Positions 33,415-43,099 of a stretch of DNA of 64,000 nucleotides are shown one piece after another. Origin of the DNA: Podospora bellae-mahoneyi (lineage: Eukaryota; Ascomycota; Sordariomycetes; Sordariales; Podosporaceae); NCBI RefSeq assembly GCF_035222275.1, contig NC_085886.1:434001-498000 (forward strand), given 5' to 3'. Position numbers and translations under genes: made by a program. Each line of letters starts with the position of its first letter. Within the stretch, counting starts at the first letter, position 1. The notes under the pieces were generated by a model. It was not told the origin of the DNA, did no database searches, and saw nothing but the letters and a program-made list of their open reading frames with translations.

Positions 33415-34400
33415 CGGAAGGGCCAGCCTTGTCCGAATTCTCGTGATAAAACCGCCGTAAAAGGTTTAGTGAATATTTGAAGTCGCTTGCCGGGTACTAT
33501 TCCGTGTCCGGTGTAACGGGCTGAGCCCTGGCATAGACTCGGCAACCCTCGGCCCTAATGAAGCTATTCCCAGAACGCACAGACCACTACTCCAGAACCC
33601 TTCTATCACCGCGCACTGGCCAAGACGCCCAGCCATATCAGAGGCTCATGTTGTCAAACCTTCTCTTTCTTTTTTCTTGTCCTCTCTAAGTTCAGTGTAC
33701 TCGTAGAGTGGCCTAGCTAGTTGCAATACACTGCCTTGAGGCCGTTACATCCGGGTCCTAGCCTTTCCACTGAGCTTGGTACTACAATTTCCCGCGGTGG
33801 GTACGGTTGGCGAGGATCTTTGAGGCTTTATGCTCGGATCCACCAGTAGATTCCATTGGCTCTCCTGGCGGGTTTTCTGACGCTTATCCGGGCAATGGGT
33901 TGTTCGAGAATTTCTCAGGTGGTCGGCCGTGAACACTGCGGATTGCTTGAGAATACCACTCGGTCGCCGGGCTTGAAGTCAGGTTCGTGTCGGTGACGGT
34001 TTGCTTGAGCTGCCTGTCACTGTTGAGATTTGACGATATTGTCCTTGGCAAACTTCACGCAGCCTCTGATCAGTTGGGCAAACTTCTGAGCGTCTTCTTG
34101 GGTCTTGCGTTCACTTCGAGGTAAATCAGTCCATTCCTTGGTTCGCACTTGCCAGTTAAACTACATCCTCGTCGGGAAGCCGAACAATACTTCCTGCTCT
34201 CTACCAGAAGAGTGTCCAGGGTATTCTGGATATCTGTGAGGCATTGTCATTCTCCAGGTATTCTTCCAGTATCCACTCCGAAAAACGAGTTGTTGCTCTT
34301 TGATCAGGACCCTTCAAGATGTGTGGGGTCCCACTGGTTCGTACCGTAGGACTTTTTTCTGCCGGTGATGATCATTTCTTTGCGGTGTTACGCGCCTGGC
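33415..34400 (-). pseudogene. Ty3/gypsy pol 3' relic (integrase C-terminus and chromodomain)
   Basis: On the minus strand the decayed frames give NNPLPG, PPGEPMES, HRGKL*YQAQWKG*DPD and, after the inserted solo LTR, *YPASDFKYSLNLLRRF. This is the usual end of fungal gypsy polyproteins: spacer, chromodomain and final helix. Stops stand where the family has Trp (TGG to TAG), the outcome expected from RIP. Upstream frames (33950-34370) still show integrase-like pieces such as RLPDEDVV. The element is non-functional and interrupted by a 238-bp LTR at 33512-33749. Confidence 0.7.
33512..33749 (-). mobile_element. Solo LTR with TCCGG target-site duplication
   Basis: A 238-bp unit, TGTAACGG...CCGTTACA, flanked on both sides by TCCGG (33507-33511 and 33750-33754). 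It sits inside the chromodomain of the gypsy relic: taking it out with one TCCGG rejoins the chromodomain frame. Orientation (minus) follows from its start resembling the LTR-like end at 33107. Perfect 5-bp duplications are typical for LTR retrotransposon integration; loss of the internal part indicates LTR-LTR recombination. Confidence 0.88.
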
Positions 34401-34439
34401 AGTTGTTTTCTTCTTGAGTTTTTTCGCCTCTCATGTCAA

Positions 34440-35660
34440 ATGCTCCTCAAACTAGTGGCTTACCCTCAGGAAGAAGTCCGCCGAGCCGGTCCACAATTAT
34501 TAACACCTTAGCATGTATATTAACATGGCTTAATCCAACCGTCCCACAAACTCCGGTATTTCTCGTCCGATTTACGGTTTCTGATCCACCACTTGGCGCT
34601 ATGCATCTGCCCTTGCCAGGTTGCAAGGAGTCCAGCCGCCGAAAATGACTCTGTGTGCGGTAGAAGCCAGTTTTGGAGGCAGATAACGTCCACCTATAGT
34701 TCAAGATCGTGCTCTCAGAGCCCTCTCCCAACTTCCTGATCACTTCTTTGTTTTCGCCGTCAAGGAAAGCTCTGGCAACGAGGTTCAATATGTGGCCCAC
34801 GCAGCGCACTCGCTTGAGAGATTGGATGAGATCAAAGTTGCTGCCTGTAAAAAATGTGGGTTGAAGTGTCGTAGAGGTTCGGTGACGCACGTGTCGTTGT
34901 TTTCCGCGTTGTCAGCTTGGAAAACTCCTGATTTAGCTTGAAAGCCAAAGCGCTCGACAACCTCAACCACTCCTTTGGCGAGGTTTTCGCCATTGTGAGT
35001 GCCCTTGACCCGCGGGAGGGCGAGTAAGCGGGTGTTGCAGTCCCCCACAGCATCGAAATAGTGCGCAACGACAGCAAAAAAAGCGGCGGTTCCGGGACAT
35101 GACCACCCATCAAAGGAGATGTGGATCGGGTTGGGTGTAGCGGTTTTCTCGGCTTTAAGGATATCAAAATGGAGGCTGTACTGGGTTTTCAGCCAGCTCC
35201 GTGTAGTAACGTTGCTTCTTGGAAGGAGGTTGTCGGTCTAGCTTGGATTGAGAATAGAAAGTAGGCTCCGGAAGTGCTTGTGTTTAACCACGGAAAATGG
35301 GATATCTGAATCGGAAACCCACTTGACTAGGAGCTCCTGGAAGCGGTCTTAGGTCTTCATAGGGGGCGGGAGCTTTATCTTCTTAGTGGTTCGAGCTTGG
35401 AAAAGCTCGTTAATTGCCGAAAACGATTTCTTACCAGCATTGTTTGCTCCTAGAAGCTTGCCATCCTTCGTAATACCTTGCTTTTGTCGGAGGTGTTTGG
35501 CTGGGGAAGTTGCTGCCTCCGCGTTAAAGATGTAGTAGCACTCGTGGTAAGCCCAGAAATTACCGTCTGTAGAGCTCGAATCGCTTTCCGTGAGCCGTAG
35601 GAGTAGTGTTCCGTGGGCGTTTACCCAAGAAGGTCCATCCTTCAGCTTGAAGTGCACACG
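34440..35660 (-). pseudogene. hAT-family transposase relic with BED zinc finger
   Basis: Minus-strand pieces in different frames line up in hAT order. First comes a BED-finger-like WAYHECYYIFNAEAATSPAKHLRQK (35657-35349), then HISFDGWSCPGTAAFF near 35100 (split between frames), GTHNGENLAKGVVEVVERFG and ADNAENNDTCV (35048-34900), then RCVGHILNLVARAFL (about 34800). At least two frameshifts and several stops break it, and the C-terminal hATC dimerisation part is not found. A typical decayed fungal hAT element. Its terminal inverted repeats were not located. Minus ORF 35905-35642 may be its N-terminal remainder. Confidence 0.75.
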
Positions 35661-35699
35661 GAGGTGGTAAAACCGTTTGTCGGGACTTTAGATCTTTGT

Positions 35700-36306
35700 G
35701 TATAGCTTCGGATCGAGGGGGAGGTCGATAATAGCTTTAGCATCGCGAATTTCTCCTTAAGGCTCTTCTTGGTTATCCCGGCATGGCCGAGCGCGTTGAA
35801 CGCGTTCGACGCGTTATGAACGGAGCGAATAAGAAGCACGCGGGGGAGTATAGAGATGAGCCTCCGGTGAAAGGCGCGGTTGAGCCTGTTTTGGCAGTAA
35901 GTCACCTACGGGTAGATAGTTTGAGGAGGTTCAGGTTGGTGAAGGAGAGCGCGGGGATGACGGTGCATGATGATTGGAAGCGGAGGTATGGGGCCGGGGA
36001 GGCGAGGGACAAGCTGCTGAGGGGGTATGCGCCGGGGCTGTTGAGGATGCCGGAGAGGCCGGTGGTTCATTTTGCGGATGTTTAAGTCATTCATGAGAGA
36101 GAGAGAGATATATTCAAATCGCACACGATATGTATTCTACCGTCCCTAATTACACCAAGCACACTAATTCCCTTCCCCGGAAAATACTCTAATTACCTGC
36201 ACTGAAACCCCTTAAGAAACGAACAACACCAGTTTAAAATCGATCCAACAGGAACCCATCAGCGGCTCTCAATCCCTCCAAGGATGCATCAGACACCTAT
36301 AGTTCT
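35700..36306. other. Unassigned, small orphan frame
   Basis: A plus-strand frame of 100 codons (35783-36085) is Arg/Glu-rich and ends cleanly in VVHFADV, but I recognise no family and no introns. It may be a decayed gene end. The rest is AT-richer non-coding DNA, including the 3' side of the Hce2 gene. Confidence 0.3.
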
Positions 36307-36898
36307 CTAGTAAAGACCCCAAACAATAGCAATGTCATCCGGACCGCAGGGCATGATGCCGCGAGAGCCAACTCTGCCATCGCTGCGGCGGAACTTGCTG
36401 ATGGAGTCGCGGATGAGATCCTTGACGTCCGAAGTGCCAACCATGACAGTGCCGCGGTGGATCTGGCCCCATTCAATACCGAAATGGCTGTGTATTATCA
36501 AGTCAGTCAATGCAACTCTTTCTGTCTGGGGATGGGAGGGGGGCGCACCAAGAGCCATAACGAGCAATCTCCTTATGAGGCTCAAAAGACAGCGGCCACG
36601 AGCCGTCACCGCTCAAGTTGCGGATGATCTGCTCGCAATCGCTCACAAAGGGGGAGCCACCCGAGCCGCGGTTCTCGAAAGTGGAGGCACCGCAATGGTC
36701 GCGGCGCTTAGTGAGGACACCGACGGCAGGGTTGGGAGTGGCGTCGGCGAAGGGAGCCTGCCAGAAGACGGGCTCGTTGGTAGTGCCGGTGGTGACGGCG
36801 GCATCAATCTCAGGAGACTCGATGCCAGCGGCGGGGGCGCCTTGACCGGCGGTGAAGAAGGTGGCGATGAGGGCGATGGTGGCGGTTTTGAACTGCAT
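36307..36898 (-). CDS. Hce2-domain (Ecp2-like) secreted effector candidate
   Basis: Exons 36898-36549 and 36487-36307, with a 61-nt intron (GTGCGC...CACAG), give 176 aa. MQFKTATIALIATFFTAGQG is a clear signal peptide; Lys-Arg at 65-66 may be a Kex2 site freeing the C-terminal domain. The Hce2 fold is visible: Cys69, the SDCEQI segment with Cys88, Cys117 rebuilt across the splice site, FGIEWG, the DVKDLIRDSI helix and Cys164. Hce2/Ecp2 proteins are small secreted cysteine proteins, some of which cause necrosis on plants; others act in fungal competition. Role here unknown. The intact gene stands between a hAT relic and a repeat-rich gap, a typical effector setting. Confidence 0.85.
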
Positions 36899-39800
36899 TT
36901 TGGCGGTTGAGGGGGTTGGTAGACTTAAGGTCTTGATAGAGGGGTGAAGATAGAGGAGTTGAAGAGGCTGTTGAGAGGAGAGGATGCTGCTAATGGCTGT
37001 TGAGTTGAAGGAGAAAAGGGAGGCGATGGGCGAGGTTATATGCTCGGTTCTTGATGTCTTCCTGTCACCATCTTGTCCAAGCCAAGCGTCACAAGTCCTC
37101 ACATGGTGTGTTTTTATCTCCGGAGATGCTCGGAGTCATGCGTTGGCTCCAACAGACAGACAGGCATCTCCTCTCGTAGGATCACGGTCTATTGTTGTTG
37201 GTATGGTGTTGCTTTGGCCAAGCCCCCGTAAACATCTGGTTGACGGCGGTGAAGTTGACCAATTCGTTTTGTTGTTAAGGACTTACAACGCTGACAACAT
37301 GAGTGCTACGTTGGGGAGTCTATACGATGGATAGAAACCTGGCATCGTGAATAACTGCATGGGTGCTAGGCTGACCACTGACGGCAGTGCGTTTGTGAGA
37401 AGTAACAGCATCTAGGCATACGCAGTGCCTTTGTGAGATGTAACAGTATCTAGGCATACTAGGTCTGATTGATACTAGTAGGTAGCTTGCCTTTGTTTCT
37501 ATCACGTCCCTCTCCTCTAAAGAGACTTAGCCAGCCATTAAGCTATTCAACACAAGGTCATTCATCTCCATGCTCAGCATTATTTACCGTTAATCACCTT
37601 GGCATAGGACCACAGGGCTTATTTATTCATATCCCGCAATTTTCGGACATGCCATTATGTTGTTGATGAACCTGGTCCCAACAGTTAAGTTTAGCTAACA
37701 TTAACTTTTTGCGAAATACGAGCTTATGCTCAATCAAGGACCTCCTAGCTCTAACTCCGTATGTTTCACCGAAAAAGTAACCAATAGGACCCTGGCTCTG
37801 TGCTCTGCAGTAGCCATGTGATCCTAGGATGAGAGGACTATGTTGGCGGTTCAAACGGTCCACGGGCCCGGTATTGCAGAAACCGTTGTCAGTAAACGAT
37901 TTTCGGGTAGCAGTTCAGGCATAATAAACGATGGTAGTACCCGAGATCCTTCTATAAGCGGCTGACGGTTCTTGCCTCTTGGCATCTCGCAGGGCTTGCC
38001 TTGTGGAGATGGCATTTGGACCCTTGGATTTGTTTTGCATGGGTGGCCTTCCATGCTTAACCCGGTGTGTCATTGTGAAGTTTTATGGAACTTGAACCGT
38101 ATGGTGAAGAGAGAGAAAGTTGTTCGAAGAATTGGTCATACTCTAAAAGAGCCCCAGGTATTCTAGTACTTGGATATCAGATGCTTCCCATCATGATCAG
38201 CTCTCTTTTTCAAAAGAGATTACTTTGATCTCGTCATTTATCTCATGTTAAGACGGCGGTTTACCTGATGCAGGGGTTCAGACAACTAACAACCTAATTA
38301 CTACCCTGCCGCGGTGGCTTCAACCAACATCATAGCAGCGTCATCGTGCCCCGGCCGTCAATGCAACATACCGCCGCACGCTGACAACCAACAACGCTAC
38401 ACAAGTACTTTCCCACTTACGCTACCATCCAACTGTACCTCGCTACCTAGAAACGACAGCCTCGTTATAATTCGTAAGGAAGGTAGATCATATCTGGGTC
38501 ACCTTACGTTAACTAGGGTCTCTTAAAGCTAGCGAGGTCACAACCTCCGTCTGACTGCTAGCAAGGCGGATTTTCTTTTCCCAGAACCACCACGCTAGTA
38601 TGAAAATAGAAGTTCTTCACTGATTGGGCGCCTGACCGGCGAGCCCAGTTAGGCTGGCCGGCTGTCTGAGTCTCCCTGACTTCTTTTCATTAGGAGCGGG
38701 ATGCTGACAATGCCGGCCGGCTCTAGGACATTGTGGGGCAATATCATAATAACTCCGAAGTAGATAAATCCGTGCCCCGCGGTTGAGTAAGAGGTTTGAT
38801 CCGGAGGGATCGCCCGCAGATGACTGAACAGGGTTAGAGTTAGTGCGATTAAAGTCGATTTCTCAGTTTGTCGATTAATATTGAAGAGAAAAGATTTAAG
38901 ACGCCCGAGGTGGTTCAGGGGTAGGATCGAAACGATCTGGTTGGTCACATGTGGGCGTAGCTGAACTAGGCGGCTAAATTTTTAGGATACAGCTACCATG
39001 GGCTGAACCTGACATCGACGTGGAATCTGTTAATCGTGCGACAAACCCTAAACATTCACGAGATATTTCTCCCCGTGCGGATTTTCTATCCAAAAGAGCG
39101 GAACTGGGAGAGCTTCGCCTCTGCTACTCTTCCATGACGTGTTTCTGCGTCATCATATCTTATTTCCTAGGTAGCTGCCGGGGTCTTGGCTCCCCCAGCA
39201 GTGCTATTTTTACGCAAAGGAATCGTCCGCATACTGCCTACTAATGAAGAAACCTCATGTCGGAATTGTGGGAGCTGAGATATCCGACGTGCGTTGTGCG
39301 GATAAATTGATATCTAAGGGGTTCAGTCACCATCTTGATATCTTGGCAGCGGGACGTGGACTACCCGATCAGTTAGAGGCCCACTGTTAGTGAATTAATA
39401 TCTTGGCAGTGGGTCCTTGACCACCTAGGCCCTCTTCCCTCAAGTACGCTTTGTTTGCGAAACTGGTGGGTGGTGTGCCGCAGTGATGAGCCAGTCCAGC
39501 ACAGCCAGACTCTCATTTCGAGAGAAATCCAATGCTGTTTCTGGAAGACATACTGCCAAAATCTGAGGAAGATTTCTTCTTCAATTCTACATTCACACCC
39601 CTAAGTCTTCCAAAGAAGCTGAAGCATATAAGCGCTGACAAAAAAAATCGAAAATAAAACGGGGTGTAGAAAATATAGGTACTTCGGTACATCGAGCTTG
39701 TATTTTCAAGCTCTCAGGCAGAATGATGATGAAGCATAACTAACTCTTTGTATATCTGGACATTTACCACTCCGATCTTCGAAGCCGAAATCAAGATCAT
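36899..39800. other. Repeat-rich, gene-poor region
   Basis: About 2.9 kb with no recognisable gene. Composition is more AT-rich than the flanks. It holds the 38-bp tandem duplication at 37384-37459 and a weaker direct repeat of ATATCTTGGCAG[C/T]GGG at about 39337 and 39398. Probably decayed transposon and intergenic DNA. The first part is the Hce2 promoter. Confidence 0.5.
37384..37459 (+). repeat. 38-bp tandem duplication
   Basis: 37384-37421 and 37422-37459 are adjacent copies (start GCAGTGC, end CTAGGCATAC) differing at three positions. A simple local duplication; no function is suggested by the sequence. Confidence 0.9.
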
Positions 39801-39859
39801 ATGTGTGCTATCGCAAGGAATGCGTTTTGCTGAGGATTCAGCTGAAAGATTGGATCACG

Positions 39860-40635
39860 TTTGGATGTTCGTGCACGTTTGTTCTCCCACGACAAGGGCG
39901 CAGGCATGGCAGTTACCCTTGCCATTCAATACCCATTGCTTGTGAAGAGACTGGGTGTCTCCGAATATGTCCTGCCCGGCTTTGGATACGAGGCAGCTTC
40001 AGCCCCTGGGCCGTACTGGGACCTGTATGGAACTGGCAATTGGCTTTCTTCAGCGTCCCAGACGCAGCCGACTTCTTCATTTGAGGTCGTGAAAGAGAGA
40101 TCTTTCCTGGTATTTCTATCACGGCAGTTATTCGGGTGGATCGTCCATTTCGGAGGAGACGTTGAGTAGATATGCGACCTCCATCTCCAAGCCGGGGTGC
40201 CTCCGGGCCATGTTCGGACCGTTCGAGAGCAGGATCGTGGCCGATGACGCAAAGTTCTTTACATCCACCATTGGGAAGAAGAAGTTGACTGTCCCGACAC
40301 TTGCTCTGGGAGGCGAGGCGCTGATGTCTTTCCTCACACGGCCCGCATTTGAGAATTTTACCGAGACTCTGGAAGTTGATATTGCGCCCAAAGCAGGACA
40401 CTGGATCAGTGAGTCCTCCTCATGACATGATGTTCTGGTAGACTGGTTGATTGACACGCAAACAGCTGATGAGAACCCCATCTGGGTCGCCAACCGTGTC
40501 GCAAGCTTCCTTGCCAACGACACATCTTCCTTGCCAGTCGCGAACCTTTCAAGCCTGATGAACCAAGTGACGTTGACTGTGAGTCTTTACGGGACCCTGA
40601 GAAACTTTGCTTTGGCTGGGGGAGGTATTCTGTAG
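39860..40635 (+). pseudogene. Alpha/beta hydrolase (dehalogenase/epoxide-hydrolase-like), recently inactivated
   Basis: The nucleophile region LFSHDKGAG (39879 onward, Asp nucleophile) is followed by AVTLAIQYP and GPYWDLYG. A one-base shift after DLYG moves the frame; the next frame gives NWQLAFFSVPDAADFFI, then TGA where CGA (Arg) would be expected, then GREREILSWYFYHG. Downstream, KPGCLRAMFGPFESRI and AGHWI (catalytic His) are intact, and a normal 57-nt intron (40409-40465, GTGAGT...ACAG) still joins to DENPIWVANRV. The part before 39860, with the HGxP motif, is not recognisable. One frameshift and one nonsense change point to recent loss; sequencing error at the frameshift alone would not remove the stop. 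Confidence 0.7.
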
Positions 40636-40942
40636 TGTCTTGGCTGTCGCTGGTTAATCGTTAGTGGGTGTTTTCTTGGGGTGGTTGAGGGTCTAGGCAG
40701 CACCAAAACAGGCAAGATTCAGGGGGTGTTAGCAAATGAGGGAGCCTGGTTGGCGCCACCTATTTCGGTATCCTTTGCGCAAGCTGAAAACTAGATGGTC
40801 AAAGGGACGCGCAATCGTCAAATCTGTCTTTTTGTATACCCTGTATAAACACTCGCGCATAATCACTTCTTCGTTTTCCCTCACCATCAATGAACCGGGA
40901 CTTCCGCTTTTGAACCAGGATTTCAACTTTGATTTGGAACCA

Positions 40943-43049
40943 ATGTTGTCCACTCAAGAAAAGGCTTCGAAAAATGACCGACCTGACCATGAATTTTGGA
41001 ATGCCTTCATCCACGGCACTCTGCTTCCATGGCGTCACAGGGACTACGTTCGGGCTGCCTACATGACCATTCTTCTCCACGAAAATAGAGATCGCGGTCT
41101 CCTCGAGATAGCCAGCGACTTCGCCGCCAACATGCTTTCGTTGAAGCAGCGGGCGTCCCGGTTGAACCATCAGCCTGAGTCACGGTGAGTTTTCCTAGTC
41201 GTCACTGTCGAGATCTTAGTATCGTCTAACACCACGCAGAACAGAAACTGTTTTTTGGCTCTATCAAATCAAATCGGCTATTGAGGCTGCCCAAGGATCT
41301 TCAACTGATGACAAGCACTTCACACCGCCCTCGTTCGACATGGTGCTCGCTAAACGCCCGGAACTCCTTGACCGCAAGCTGATCGACCAGTACTACAGCG
41401 TGTATATTCAGAACATGTGCTATACTCATCGGTATTATGTGTCACCTAATCTCAAGCCTCTTGAGCCACCCAGAAAAGCTCCAAGGTCTTTCTTTGGGTT
41501 CGGCAACAACTCTGCGCCGGAACCTTTTGAGCACGAGCGCTATCTCAACATGGCCTTTGCCATTGTCCAGCGGTATCTGCGCGAGGGTGAAACCCGACGA
41601 AGAAGCTGGTTCATCGAGCGAGGGTTTGATGTCCTGCGTCAACAGTTCATGCGTATGAGGGCGCCAATAAACGCTCGCACTGGGGTCTTTGCTGAAAAGC
41701 CATCTTCTGGTTTGGAACCATTTTCAGAAACAAAAGCCTACTTTTATGTCCAGCTTGTTCACATTGCCCTCACCAAGCTCACCACTGGTGGTCACCATGA
41801 CATGGTTCAAAAAATGCGGTATCAAACGTTCAAACGACTCTTCAGCATCGAACCCAACATCTGGAAGAAACACTACAGCGCGAAACGATGGACGAGTTTC
41901 AAAGCCCTCGGGGGTTTCCAGCCACCTGATCTCAAGCCCCTCCCGGATACCGTTGACGCTTCGTACAACAAGGGCAGCAGCATTTTCCTTACCGCTTTAG
42001 GAGGTTCTGGTGGCCCTTCCGATACCAAGGAATCCGTCAAACCCAAACCCTGGGACGACTTGTTTCTCAAAGAAGGTTTCGAACCCGAACTCCCCCTCGA
42101 AGAGGTCATCGCCTTCCACCGCTCCATCCTCCTCGAAGACGCCAAATCCATCGACCCCACCGCCCCCCTATCCCCCTCCCACCTCCCTACCCCCGCCCAC
42201 TTGCTCAAATACATCTACACCACCCTCCTCACCGCCAGCTCCATGGCCACCCTCCCCACCCGCGCAACCCACTGCCTCTCCACCCTCCTCCAGCACGCCC
42301 CGCTTCCCAAAACCCACCTAATCTTCTACCTAAACTACCTCCTCAACTTCTGCACCCCAGGCATAGAACTAGCCTACCCAAGCCTCTTCCCCTCGAACAA
42401 GACCCCCTCCTGGCAGGAAAAAATCCAGTTCCGTCCCATCACCACCACAACCACCACCAACCCCGAAACGAACCAAACAGAAACAAAACACACCCGGTAT
42501 CACAACTGCCCTTGTCACAACGGCACGCCGCTTCCTTATTATATTGGTCCATCGGCGTGTGAATACCCCGTTAACTTCCCCTATGAGCACCCACCTCAGT
42601 TATACCACGGTTGTTCCTGCCATAAGGAAGAAAAGATTGATCAGGATGAGCTGGCGGAGATTGTGGCGGGGATGTATGCCGAGAGAGAGGCGAGTGAGGT
42701 TTGGAAGGGGGGGCAGAGGGATGGAAACACGGGGTTTGACAAGAAAAAGGTGAGAGATCGGGAGGAGATGTTTGTTGAGTGGGTTAGGCGGTGGCCCGAG
42801 TTGGTGTTTGTGGAGTTTTCGCCGGGGGGGGAGAAGAGGGGGTTGGTGAAGATTTGGGAGGGGAGGGAAAGGGAGATTATTATGTTGGTGAGGGAGGAGG
42901 ATGGGGGGGTGGTGCCAGTTGCGGATGGGGAGGGGGAAGAAGAGGAGGAGGGGGATGAAAAGACTTTGGCTGGGGATCGGGAGGTGAGGAGTGGAGACGA
43001 GGAGGATTGGGAGCTGTTGAGTCAGGCTGGGACGCTGTGTGAGAAATGA
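40943..43049 (+). CDS. Conserved hypothetical protein, acidic C-terminus
   Basis: Exons up to 41184 and 41240-43049 (55-nt intron, GTGAGT...CGCAG). From the ATG at 40943 the product is 683 aa; the frame is open back to an ATG at 40736 (752 aa), so the start is unsure. I do not recognise a named domain. Visible features are a helical N-terminal half (FWNAFIHGTLLPWRHRDY, FERYLNMAFAIVQRYLREG-like), a Cys/His cluster in the middle (HNCPCHNG, HGCSCHKEE) that could bind zinc, and a Glu/Gly-rich C-terminal tail. No signal peptide with the 40943 start. Codon choice shifts from C-rich (42100-42420) to G-rich (42640-43040). The gene is intact and intron-bearing, so it is probably real. Confidence 0.75.
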
Positions 43050-43099
43050 TTGTGGGATAAGACAGTTTTTCGCCGTTGAATGAAATTTGGCAGGCTCGT

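Noticed and set aside
38880-38940. Possible tRNA-like B-box (GGTTCAGGGGTAGGATCGAAAC)
   Set aside because: No matching acceptor stem or anticodon arm could be formed around it.
23100-41000. A Starship giant transposon
   Set aside because: NLR-type cargo and repeats are suggestive, but no DUF3435 captain recombinase or element borders were recognised.
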